DNA of 48,591 nt. Origin: a virus. The stretch spans positions 1 through 48,591 of the IMG/VR virus record IMGVR_UViG_3300034018_001336; one strand, 5' to 3'. The notes below the pieces were generated by a model that saw only the letters and a list, made by a program, of their open reading frames with translations, was not told the DNA's origin and did not search any database. This document shows, in pieces, positions 1 through 6,473 of the stretch. The stretch's first letter is position 1. Each line of letters begins with the position of its first letter. The position numbers and the translations under genes are program-made.

Positions 1-127
1 CCAGCGCGATCAATCGGCCCGAGTACATCCAGACGCTCCTGCAAATGCTCGGGGCGTCGATCGGCAAGATCGAGCAGGCTGGTGGTATGCCGACCATGGA
101 GCGTGTGATGGGCTTGGCGAACGTGAT
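1..127. repeat. Terminal direct repeat (circular-contig overlap)
   Basis: Bases 1-127 are identical to 48465-48591. The repeat lies inside the portal coding sequence and the reading frame continues exactly across the join. The length 127 is a common assembler k-mer size, so I read this as the overlap of a circular assembly, not a true phage terminal repeat. Real packaging ends are not visible. Confidence 0.95.
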
Positions 128-536
128 CCAGCACATCCAAGAGCAGATGCAGCTGATTTCCCAAGACCCCGGCCAGGAGCAGAACATGAAGCTCTACAAC
201 GACGGCATCAGCCAGGCGTCGAACTACATCAAGGGCTACGTGCAGCGTCTCCAGGAGCAGGCTCAGGCTCAGGCCGAAGCCGGCGCAGCTGGCAACGGTA
301 TGGACGCCCAGACGGCGGCCAAGGTCCAAGCGATGCTCATCACCGCGCAGTCGAAGTCCGAGATCGCCGCTGCGAACGCCGAGCAGAAGCGCATCCAGAA
401 GCAGGTCGCCTTCGATCAGGACCAGCAGCGCAAGAACGCCAGCACGATCGCCGAAGCCCAGCGTAAGGGCGCCATGACTCGGGCGGACATCGCGGCCATG
501 GATCTCAAGACTCAGGCAAACATCCTCAACCAATGA
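1..536 (+). CDS. Portal protein, C-terminal part (continues from 46730-48591)
   Basis: This is the C-terminal end of the portal gene that starts at 46730. The frame here uses codons beginning at base 3, matching the frame at the right end through the 127-base overlap, and stops with TGA at 534-536. The joined protein has about 756 residues, in the size range of large podovirus portals. The visible tail is Gln- and Ala-rich and helical, typical of the barrel or C-terminal region of portals. An ATG at 45 would give a 163-residue protein if the contig were read as linear, but that is an artefact of the break. The stop overlaps the start of the next gene (ATGA). Confidence 0.85.
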   Translation, partial: SAINRPEYIQTLLQMLGASIGKIEQAGGMPTMERVMGLANVIQHIQEQMQLISQDPGQEQNMKLYNDGISQASNYIKGYVQRLQEQAQAQAEAGAAGNGMDAQTAAKVQAMLITAQSKSEIAAANAEQKRIQKQVAFDQDQQRKNASTIAEAQRKGAMTRADIAAMDLKTQANILNQ

Positions 537-796
537 TTCAAACCCCCAAGCAAGAGTTTCAGCGCGACAAGGATCGCGTGATGGAGCTTGAGCGCCTACT
601 GGACAACGCCAACTTTCAAGCCGCGCTGTTGGCCGCCTTCAACAATCTCTGCTGGAACCTGCCAGCATCCGAAAACCCTCAACACGGCTGGAACGCTAAC
701 TGCCGCCGGCAGGGCGCCAAGGCGTTGATCGAGGAGCTTCATGGGTTGGTGACCACGCAGAGAGAAAAACCGACCGTAAAACAGAACCTTGAATGA
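533..796 (+). CDS. Small conserved-context hypothetical protein between portal and scaffold
   Basis: An 87-residue protein that I do not recognise. Its ATG overlaps the portal stop (ATGA at 533-536) and its own stop overlaps the ATG of the scaffold gene, so it is translationally coupled on both sides. The N-terminal half is charged and helical with a DRVMELERLL stretch. A possible role in head assembly is suggested only by position. Confidence 0.7.
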   Translation: MIQTPKQEFQRDKDRVMELERLLDNANFQAALLAAFNNLCWNLPASENPQHGWNANCRRQGAKALIEELHGLVTTQREKPTVKQNLE

Positions 797-2040
797 ACTT
801 GCTGCTATCACCTGACGCGCCAACTGAACGGGGCGCAGATTACACTGAAGCCTTCGCCGGCATCGACGCACTCGAAGGCAACGCGCTTGAAAACCCGATG
901 GGGTCACCGGCGCCTGTCGCTCCTGTCGCGCCACAAGCGCCAGAACCAGTCGCCACGCCAGAACCGCAGGCGGTCACACCGGCTGCCCCTCAGAAGAACG
1001 AAGACCTGTTCAACCTCGACAAGTTGGTCTCCCCCAAGACCGAGGTTGCTGCACCTGCCAAAACGCCGGATCCGGCCCCGAAGAATGAGCCTGCCTCGTT
1101 GAAGCAGTTTCGCGAGCAGTACGAGATGACCAAGAAGGAGCGCGACGATCTGGCCTCCAAGATCCAGGAGCTTGAGCGCGCCAAGGCTGACGGCACCCGT
1201 AAGGAGGTTGAGGAAGCCACGAAGTCTCTCAAGGCGGAGATGGATGCGATCCGCAAGAACGCCGAGGAACTCGATACCGAGGTCCGCTACCTGAACTACA
1301 CGCGTTCCAGCGATTACAAGCAGAAGTACGAGACGCCCCTGCGCGATGCCTGGCAGACGGCTCTGGGAGACATCGAAGGCATTCGTGTCACCGATGAAGA
1401 CGGCACTGAGCGCGACGCCAATCACCAGGACATCATGGTGCTCTTGAACGTGCCGGTGGCCAAGGCGGCTATCATTGCTCAGGAGACGTTTGGCCCGGCA
1501 GCGCCCGAGATCATGGCGCACCGCCGCCGGCTCATCGAGTTGACCCAGGCGCGGGACAAGTCCATCGCCGAGTGGAAAGAGAAGGGCGCCCAGCGTGAGG
1601 TCGAATCAAAGAAGCAACTGGAGAGTCGCCAGACGCGCTCGCGTGACTTGTTCGAGTCGCAGTTCGCTGACTACGAGAAGACCCACGCCCAGCTGTTCGG
1701 CCGGGACGACAGCGATGAAGAAGGCAACAAGCTCCTGGACGAAAGCGACCGCCTGGTCCGTATCGCACTCAAGGGCGAGGGCATCGACGCCGACATGGGC
1801 TACGACGACAAGGTTGACCTCATCACGAAGGCTCAGGCCCAGGTTGCTCTGCGGGCGCGGGCCTACGGGCGCGAGCGCCTGCGGGTGATCCGCCTCCAGC
1901 AGAAGGTGGCCGAACTTGAAAAGAAGGTCGGCAAGGTCCGGTCGTCTGAACCCGGCCAGGGCGAAGGCACCTCGACCGCTACCCGGGTGTCGCCAAAGAA
2001 CGCGGAGGACGCGATCGACGAACTGCCCTCAGCGTACTAA
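793..2040 (+). CDS. Scaffolding protein (inferred)
   Basis: A 415-residue, highly charged protein directly downstream of the portal. Residues 1-110 are low-complexity, rich in Ala, Pro, Val and Glu. About residues 110-165 form a coiled coil (KKERDDLASKIQELERAKAD and following), and a second coiled coil sits near residues 355-390, followed by a polar tail ending in DAIDELPSAY. Length, composition, coiled coils and place between portal and the end of the head operon fit podovirus scaffolds. No protease motif is seen. There is no sequence-level proof, so the call rests on architecture and context. Confidence 0.7.
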   Translation: MNLLLSPDAPTERGADYTEAFAGIDALEGNALENPMGSPAPVAPVAPQAPEPVATPEPQAVTPAAPQKNEDLFNLDKLVSPKTEVAAPAKTPDPAPKNEPASLKQFREQYEMTKKERDDLASKIQELERAKADGTRKEVEEATKSLKAEMDAIRKNAEELDTEVRYLNYTRSSDYKQKYETPLRDAWQTALGDIEGIRVTDEDGTERDANHQDIMVLLNVPVAKAAIIAQETFGPAAPEIMAHRRRLIELTQARDKSIAEWKEKGAQREVESKKQLESRQTRSRDLFESQFADYEKTHAQLFGRDDSDEEGNKLLDESDRLVRIALKGEGIDADMGYDDKVDLITKAQAQVALRARAYGRERLRVIRLQQKVAELEKKVGKVRSSEPGQGEGTSTATRVSPKNAEDAIDELPSAY

Positions 2041-2189
2041 CGGGCGGCCTTGCGCCTACCAGCAGCGGCTCGGCGTTGGAACTCTTCCGCGCCGAGCTTT
2101 TTTCTGCCGATGGATGCCGCGAGAGCGCGAGGATCATCCGCACCTTGATTCTTCAGCTTGCGGACCAGTTTGGCGTATTTCGTTTGCAT
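2037..2189 (-). CDS. Basic 50-residue protein at the end of the lysis cluster
   Basis: Begins MQTKYAKLVRKLKNQGADDP and ends in an Arg/Ala-rich tail. The chosen ATG at 2189 has GGTGA five bases upstream. It converges with the scaffold gene (stop codons overlap by four bases) and its coding strand is antisense to the plus-strand terminator at 2068-2103, whose stem encodes part of its Lys/Glu-rich middle. Function unknown. Confidence 0.6.
   Translation of the reverse strand: MQTKYAKLVRKLKNQGADDPRALAASIGRKKLGAEEFQRRAAAGRRKAAR
2068..2103 (+). terminator. Intrinsic terminator of the terminase-portal-scaffold operon
   Basis: Arms GCTCGGCG (2068-2075) and CGCCGAGC (2090-2097) pair perfectly. An inner GGAA/TTCC pair (2078-2081/2085-2088) extends the stem, and TTTTTT follows at 2098-2103. 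It lies 28 bases past the scaffold stop and inside the convergent minus-strand gene 2037-2189. There is no T-run in the minus direction, so it should act on plus-strand transcripts only. Confidence 0.85.
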
Positions 2190-2193
2190 AGAG

Positions 2194-2439
2194 TCACCAT
2201 GCGCGGCAGGACCAGTACTTGGCCGACAGCTTCGTTCCTGGGGTATCGCAACCGTGCCGCGCACGGAAGCTCTTCCGGTTCTTCGGGATGTGCTTCTTGA
2301 TCGGCATTTTGGGGTCGCCGAAGCGCACGAGAGCGACCTTGCCGTCTTCCTTGGCTAGCACGGCAGACTTCTTGGACGCGCCTGGGGTTGACTTGGGCTT
2401 GTTGTAGCCGGCGAACTTCTGGCCTCGGTACGTGATCAT
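2194..2439 (-). CDS. Small basic conserved phage protein ending in a KYWSCRAW-type motif
   Basis: 81 residues, Lys/Arg-rich, with FGDPKMPIKKHIPKNRKSFR in the middle and a C-terminal SAKYWSCRAW. I recall the pattern RKSFRARH...CD...YWSC from small proteins of marine T7-like phages, but no function is known to me. Two Cys near the C-terminus (RHGCDTP and YWSC) could bind metal. The ATG at 2439 overlaps the stop of the lipoprotein gene. Confidence 0.7.
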   Translation of the reverse strand: MITYRGQKFAGYNKPKSTPGASKKSAVLAKEDGKVALVRFGDPKMPIKKHIPKNRKSFRARHGCDTPGTKLSAKYWSCRAW

Positions 2440-2651
2440 TTGGTTTTGGGCAGCACGTACCACCCAGCTGGAAGGGTAACCTTATCCGGGCCCGAGAGCT
2501 TCCCGTCCTTGTCGAACGCGTACACGCGAGCGCGGACGGGTTCTGCTAACATCACCGGGTCACCGTTTGGGACCAGGATCACCTTGGTCTGGCAGCCCAG
2601 GAAGATGGGCAATGCGATCAGCCAGATCAGACTTGAGAGCTTTGGGTGCAT
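2436..2651 (-). CDS. Small lipoprotein of the lysis cluster, possible outer-membrane spanin
   Basis: 71 residues with a clear lipoprotein signal: a short Lys start, the hydrophobic run LIWLIALPIFLG and a lipobox cysteine at residue 20. The mature part is about 52 residues. Its place after holin-like genes and the overlap with another small gene in a different frame (2560-2730) recall the nested Rz/Rz1 arrangement, so an o-spanin role is plausible. Unlike typical Rz1 it is not very proline-rich, and no classic i-spanin partner is evident except possibly the neighbours. Confidence 0.65.
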   Translation of the reverse strand: MHPKLSSLIWLIALPIFLGCQTKVILVPNGDPVMLAEPVRARVYAFDKDGKLSGPDKVTLPAGWYVLPKTK

Positions 2652-2730
2652 TTCCGTCTTGGACTGTCGGCGTAGGCGTTTCCCGGATCCAGTCCAGGAA
2701 CGCCTTCACCAGTTGGTAGATCCAGTTCAA
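2560..2730 (-). CDS. Nested small ORF with TTG start, lysis cluster
   Basis: A TTG at 2730 overlaps the holin stop (TTGA), as other genes here overlap by ATGA or GTGA. It would give 56 residues starting NWIYQLVKAFLDWIRETPTP, an amphipathic aromatic helix, followed by a soluble charged tail. It overlaps the lipoprotein gene by 92 bases in another frame. Without it there would be a 75-base hole in an otherwise gapless operon. Function unknown. Confidence 0.5.
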   Translation of the reverse strand: MNWIYQLVKAFLDWIRETPTPTVQDGNAPKALKSDLADRIAHLPGLPDQGDPGPKR

Positions 2731-2909
2731 GGAGCCGGCGGAGTCTTGGACTTCCGGTTGTTCCAGGCAGACCAAGCGACCGCGATGATCGTGATCACGG
2801 CACCTGCCAATTCGTTGGCCTGGTCAACGGTGACGAGCCCCTTGGCGACAAGGAACCCGCCTCCGAACGAGAGGCCGTGGCGGACGATAGATTTGATGGA
2901 GTCGTTCAT
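2727..2909 (-). CDS. Holin-like small membrane protein
   Basis: 60 residues with a hydrophobic central segment (about residues 13-24 and 34-49, AGAVITIIAVAWSAW) and a basic C-terminus (NNRKSK). Size, topology and position next to the XhlA-like and lipoprotein genes fit a small holin that would let the endolysin (16720-17094) reach the cell wall. The ATG at 2909 overlaps the stop of the preceding gene. The family was not identified by search. Confidence 0.65.
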   Translation of the reverse strand: MNDSIKSIVRHGLSFGGGFLVAKGLVTVDQANELAGAVITIIAVAWSAWNNRKSKTPPAP

Positions 2910-3112
2910 TTCAGGGTCATCCTACCAATCAGTTGTGCCAGCACAACCAAAACCCCGAGGCCACCAAACAGCTTCCATTGGAACTGCTTGAGGCCTTCGA
3001 GGGTGGCTTTGATTCCGTGGATGTCGGAGACCATCCCGGCGTCTTTATCACCGATGATGGTCTCCAGTCTCACGATGCGTACCTCAAGGTTGTGTAGGCT
3101 CTCCTCCGGCAT
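2906..3112 (-). CDS. XhlA-like holin-associated membrane protein
   Basis: 68 residues: a heptad-patterned helix (LHNLEVRIVRLETIIG) followed by a single C-terminal membrane segment (LFGGLGVLVVLAQLIG) and a short basic end. Coiled coil plus one C-terminal transmembrane helix is the plan of XhlA/hemolysin-like phage proteins that act with a holin. It overlaps the holin start and the upstream gene. Confidence 0.65.
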   Translation of the reverse strand: MPEESLHNLEVRIVRLETIIGDKDAGMVSDIHGIKATLEGLKQFQWKLFGGLGVLVVLAQLIGRMTLK

Positions 3113-3302
3113 TGGCGGGGGCGGGTTGAGTGGTCACAGGGTTGGCTTTCTTGAACTCAGCATCCTGACGGATGAGTTCGCTGATGATGGCCACCGCAGT
3201 GCGGGCGACCTGGAAGTCACCCTGCCGTCTGGCGACCTCCAAGGCCGTGATGAGGGCGTTGGCGTTGGCGGGATCGAGGTTGAGCGTGAATGTTTGAGGC
3301 AT
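3084..3302 (-). CDS. Small hypothetical protein
   Basis: 72 residues. Residues 1-45 look like a small helical fold (LNLDPANANALITALEVARR), and the last 25 are Pro/Thr/Ala-rich and probably disordered. It overlaps the XhlA-like gene by 29 bases. I recall similar short proteins near lysis and tail genes of podoviruses, but function is unknown. Confidence 0.65.
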   Translation of the reverse strand: MPQTFTLNLDPANANALITALEVARRQGDFQVARTAVAIISELIRQDAEFKKANPVTTQPAPANAGGEPTQP

Positions 3303-3304
3303 AG

Positions 3305-3760
3305 TTATTTTTTGGCCGGTTCGGAAGTGTCCGGAGCAGGAGGCTCGATCACGACCGGTGACTCTGTCAAGCTAGGGCTTGACGTGGGCTCGCTGAAAAC
3401 CAACGGAGGGGTGATTTCAACCGGCGGAACCCACGGGAGCGGCAGCACTTCCGGCTCCGGCGGCGGGGTCACCTGCCGCTGAATCTGGATCGCGAGACTC
3501 TCCTCGATTGCGGCGACCTGATCAGGTCCGATGGCCGACTGCACCCATCCGATGACGATCTCAGGGGTGAGATCAGGATACGGGATGAACGGCGAAGACG
3601 GATCAATCGGCGTGAGCGCGAAGTTGCTGTAGTCGGCCGTGTGGCCTTCGCCATCGTCTGCTAAGACGGTGTAGAAGGCGCGGGTGACAACATCGGTTTG
3701 GCCGTCGAAGGTGGGGTAACCGACGAGGGAAGTGGGGGACCAAGTGTAGGTGATGGGCAT
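3305..3760 (-). CDS. Small tail-region protein starting MPITYTW
   Basis: 151 residues; ATG at 3760 chosen because MPITYTWSPTSLVGYPTFDG is the family-like start. Residues 1-65 look like a small beta domain; residues 66-105 (LTPEIVIGWVQSAIGPDQVA) are helical; the rest is a Pro-rich tail. This plan, beta domain, then a helix carrying an IGWVQ-type motif, then a Pro-rich end, is one I recognise from small proteins beside tail-fibre genes. The exact role is unknown. Confidence 0.7.
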   Translation of the reverse strand: MPITYTWSPTSLVGYPTFDGQTDVVTRAFYTVLADDGEGHTADYSNFALTPIDPSSPFIPYPDLTPEIVIGWVQSAIGPDQVAAIEESLAIQIQRQVTPPPEPEVLPLPWVPPVEITPPLVFSEPTSSPSLTESPVVIEPPAPDTSEPAKK

Positions 3761-3761
3761 A

Positions 3762-5660
3762 TCAGTTTCCGTAGACGGGGATTTTGACGAAAGCACCATT
3801 CAGGTAGATGCGTATAAAACCGAGTGAAGCAGCAGGAAGTGCGACAGCACCGGCAGTAGCGGTAGCATAGTAGGTGGCGGCGGCACCGTTGGTGGCGACG
3901 AATTGGCCGCTTGAACCAATTACAAGTTCGTTTGAAGCTCCTACTGCGGTAGCCACAGCACTTCTACCGATACAAATGTTTGAACTGCCAGTGGTGATGT
4001 TGTCTCCAGCAGAAGTTCCAAGAAATGTGTTGTTAGAACCTGTAGCCACAGAATATCCAGCGGAAGTTCCGACAATTGTGTTGTTGGCACCTGTTGTTAA
4101 AGAAAATGCAGCCGTTGCACCAACGATGGTATTGTTGGCACCAGTAACAACAGCACCACCCATCGCGGATGAGCCAACAGCGGTATTACCGGCTCCACCC
4201 GTACTCAACGCCAGAGCCTGCGATCCGATGGCAGTGACATCGTTGGCGGTGGTGGCGCGAGCGGCAATGTATCCGACCGCAGTGTTGTTGGATCCGCTGA
4301 TGACGCCGGCCAGAGCGGAGCGACCGACAGCGGTGTTCTGGGCTCCGGTGTTGTTTACCAACAACGCACCAGCACCGACTGCTGTCAGGTCGCTGACGAG
4401 GGCAGCTTGCAGAGTACCAGATCCAATCGCCACGTTCGTGCTACCAGTCAGGTTCGCGGTCAAAGCATTCGCGCCGACCGCCACATTGTTCGCGCCGCTT
4501 GAGTTTTGAGAACTTGCACTAGCTCCGACAGCGGTGTTCGATCCACCAGACGTATTTGCAAGTGCGGTAAATCCGACAGCAGTGTTGCCGGATGCAATTG
4601 TGCTTGCGGCCAGCGCAGCCCGACCGACAGCGGTGTTGTTGGTGCCAGTGGTGTTGGCCTGCAACGCCCCCGCCCCGATAGCAACCAGATCTGAAACAGT
4701 CGCGGCAGACAGGGCATTGTTGCCGATGGCAACATTGACGCCGCCAGTCTGATTCAACGCGAGGGCGTTTTGGCCGATGGAGACGTTGTTGCTTCCGCTG
4801 GTAATGTTCTGTCCGGCTCCAAGACCGACTGCGATGTTGACCGCACCAGTGGTGACAGCGCCAAGCGTAAGGTATCCAATCGCGACGTTGCTAGGACCAG
4901 AGGATAGATTGCGGAGCGTGTCGCGACCGATGGCAATGTTGTCTCCGCCAGAAACAGTTCCAGCAGAAGACATCGCAGTGGATCCAACTGCGATATTATT
5001 GCTTCCAGTGAAAGCGCCAGTCGATGCGGCAGATGCACCGATCGCCACGTTGGAGTTGCCAGAATTGATTCCAGAACCAGCAGAATTTCCGACAGCCACA
5101 TTGCCAGAGCCGGTCTGAGTGGCGGATGAAAGAGTGCTGTTTCCGACGGCGACATTTGAATTTCCGCTCGTCGAGCGATACATCGCCCGGTAACCGACTG
5201 CCGTGTTGTTCGTCGCACCCGCAGTCGTAGCCGCCAGCGCAGTCGTTCCAACCGCCGTGCTAGTGCCATCATTCAGCAACCCCCGCCAGATATCGACGTT
5301 GGTGCCAACGGTCAGCTTATCCTGCGTCTTGTCGTACAGCAGCCCAGCGTCACCCGCCAGCACCCCACCATCGTTGAAGATCACCTGCGTGTTCGCCCCA
5401 GCACCACCTGGCGCCGGCGGAGCGAACAGGAACTTCATCAACTGGTTAGCGATGATAGATTCGATGTCCGACTTGGGCTTTGTGATGACCTGATAGAACT
5501 CGTTCCACAGCTGTTGTGTGGTCAGGTTTGGATTGAGCGGGGTGCCGACGTTGGCGTTGGCCAAGGCTACGGCGACGACTGACCGCACGGCAGAAATGGA
5601 ATCGAGGTTCAGCACCTGCTGCGCGTCGGTCACCAAGGTTTGAATGGAGGGGGTAGGCAT
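3762..5660 (-). CDS. Tail fibre with YadA-like beta-roll repeats
   Basis: 632 residues. Residues 1-90 form an N-terminal, likely virion-binding domain. About residues 125-590 are a long run of degenerate repeats of the kind NTAVGxxAL / NVAIGxxAL with Gly-Asn turns, the signature of the trimeric left-handed beta-roll of YadA-type adhesin heads. The C-terminus (LGFIRIYLNGAFVKIPVYGN) is a short beta tip often seen at the end of phage fibre proteins. It is probably a trimeric host-binding fibre. A diverged copy of residues about 128-157 occurs as part of a separate gene at 23457-23660. The antisense strand keeps long open frames because of the repeat composition; these are shadows. Confidence 0.8.
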   Translation of the reverse strand: MPTPSIQTLVTDAQQVLNLDSISAVRSVVAVALANANVGTPLNPNLTTQQLWNEFYQVITKPKSDIESIIANQLMKFLFAPPAPGGAGANTQVIFNDGGVLAGDAGLLYDKTQDKLTVGTNVDIWRGLLNDGTSTAVGTTALAATTAGATNNTAVGYRAMYRSTSGNSNVAVGNSTLSSATQTGSGNVAVGNSAGSGINSGNSNVAIGASAASTGAFTGSNNIAVGSTAMSSAGTVSGGDNIAIGRDTLRNLSSGPSNVAIGYLTLGAVTTGAVNIAVGLGAGQNITSGSNNVSIGQNALALNQTGGVNVAIGNNALSAATVSDLVAIGAGALQANTTGTNNTAVGRAALAASTIASGNTAVGFTALANTSGGSNTAVGASASSQNSSGANNVAVGANALTANLTGSTNVAIGSGTLQAALVSDLTAVGAGALLVNNTGAQNTAVGRSALAGVISGSNNTAVGYIAARATTANDVTAIGSQALALSTGGAGNTAVGSSAMGGAVVTGANNTIVGATAAFSLTTGANNTIVGTSAGYSVATGSNNTFLGTSAGDNITTGSSNICIGRSAVATAVGASNELVIGSSGQFVATNGAAATYYATATAGAVALPAASLGFIRIYLNGAFVKIPVYGN

Positions 5661-5663
5661 AGG

Positions 5664-6068
5664 TCAGACGAACTCAGCGAACGTGTACGATGGGTTACCG
5701 GTGACAGGAGCGACGCTGATTGCGCCCGTGTAGCCGTCGAAAGTCAAAGATGATCCGGAAATACCAACAGTTGCCGCGCTTTGAAGGACGTAGTGGTAAT
5801 CCGTGGTTGTGGCTCCGGTGCCAAACTTTACGTGAAGGTGTTCGGACTTCTGGTTCTGGATCACAAATTTGCGGCGCGCCGGGTTGGCCGCAGAGGTGGC
5901 CGTTGCGGTTCGCAAGCCTCCGGTACTGGTCGTGGTCAGCGGCGCACCTGGCGAAGCGGCCTGAATCTGCTGGAGAAGCACCAGCATGAAGCTGTCTTTC
6001 ACGCCCGGCGACAGGCAGTCGAAGCACCCGCTGAGCGAGGCGATCTCCTGGGAAGTTAGGGCTGGCAT
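5664..6068 (-). CDS. Virion-associated beta-sandwich protein (inferred)
   Basis: 134 residues from ATG 6068. The first 35 residues are helical (LTSQEIASLSGCFDCLSPGV). After a short linker comes a beta-rich domain with RRKFVIQNQ, LHVKFGTGA and LTFDGYTGAISV, a pattern I know from small virion proteins placed beside capsid or fibre genes. A decoration or fibre-base role is possible. It follows the acidic protein gene after one base. Confidence 0.6.
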   Translation of the reverse strand: MPALTSQEIASLSGCFDCLSPGVKDSFMLVLLQQIQAASPGAPLTTTSTGGLRTATATSAANPARRKFVIQNQKSEHLHVKFGTGATTTDYHYVLQSAATVGISGSSLTFDGYTGAISVAPVTGNPSYTFAEFV

Positions 6069-6069
6069 A

Positions 6070-6342
6070 TCAGGCTTCCTCCTCCATGTCTTCCATCTCC
6101 ATCTCAGGACCTTCGGCCTCCATCTCTTCCACGTCTTGCCGGCCGGACTCACCCAGCGTGATGCCATCGAATCCGATGATCTCAATGGTGCCACGTGGCG
6201 TGGTGCGCCAGTCAACCATGGCGGTGCCGGAATCGCCTTCGAGGCGCAGTTCCTGGGGTGGGGTGAACTCGACAACCTCGACCTCGGCGCCCATACGGCC
6301 CATGCCGTCCATCTTTCGTTTCCGCATCATTTGTCCGTACAT
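6070..6342 (-). CDS. Acidic Met-rich small protein downstream of the capsid gene
   Basis: 90 residues. The N-terminus is Met/Lys/Arg-rich (MYGQMMRKRKMDGMGRMG), the middle is a short beta-like stretch, and the last 20 residues are nearly all Glu, Met and Asp. The ATG at 6342 has an AAGGAAAGGA ribosome-binding stretch on its mRNA, preceded by three 13-base tandem repeats. Function unknown; position suggests a capsid accessory protein. Confidence 0.65.
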   Translation of the reverse strand: MYGQMMRKRKMDGMGRMGAEVEVVEFTPPQELRLEGDSGTAMVDWRTTPRGTIEIIGFDGITLGESGRQDVEEMEAEGPEMEMEDMEEEA

Positions 6343-6355
6343 CGTAAAATCCTTT

Positions 6356-6394
6356 CCTTGGTGAGAGGCCTTGGTGAGAGGCTTTAGTGAGAGG
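6356..6394. repeat. Three 13-bp tandem repeats before the 6342 gene
   Basis: CCTTGGTGAGAGG at 6356-6368 and 6369-6381 is followed by a variant CTTTAGTGAGAGG at 6382-6394. On the minus-strand mRNA each unit reads CCTCTCACCAAGG and the array ends next to the AAGGAAAGGA ribosome-binding stretch, so the CCUCU parts could pair with it. AGGCTGCCAGCA also occurs twice nearby. Confidence 0.85.
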
Positions 6395-6436
6395 CTGCCA
6401 GCATCCCGGACGCTCCGGAAGGCTGCCAGCACCTCG

Positions 6437-6460
6437 GGGGCTCCCCCGAAGGAGAGCCCC
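6437..6460 (-). terminator. UUCG-loop hairpin just after the capsid gene
   Basis: On the minus-strand RNA, GGGGCTC-TCC pairs with GGG-GAGCCCC around a TTCG tetraloop closed by C-G, 13 bases after the capsid stop. No T-run follows, so it is more likely a partial terminator or an RNA-stabilising 3' hairpin that lets capsid mRNA accumulate over downstream genes. Confidence 0.6.
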
Positions 6461-6473
6461 GTTTGGTGGTGGT

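Noticed and set aside
904-1521. Long minus-strand frames opposite the scaffold gene
   Set aside because: Arg/Leu/Gly-rich shadows of a well-supported plus-strand gene with overlapped neighbours.
3874-5493. Several plus-strand frames opposite the YadA-like fibre
   Set aside because: They mirror the repeat period of the fibre and consist of Ala/Pro/Val/Thr strings.
3762-5660. Could the regular repeats be a CRISPR array?
   Set aside because: The repeats are degenerate, in frame, and encode NTAVGxxAL-type beta-roll turns; there are no constant repeat units with unique spacers.
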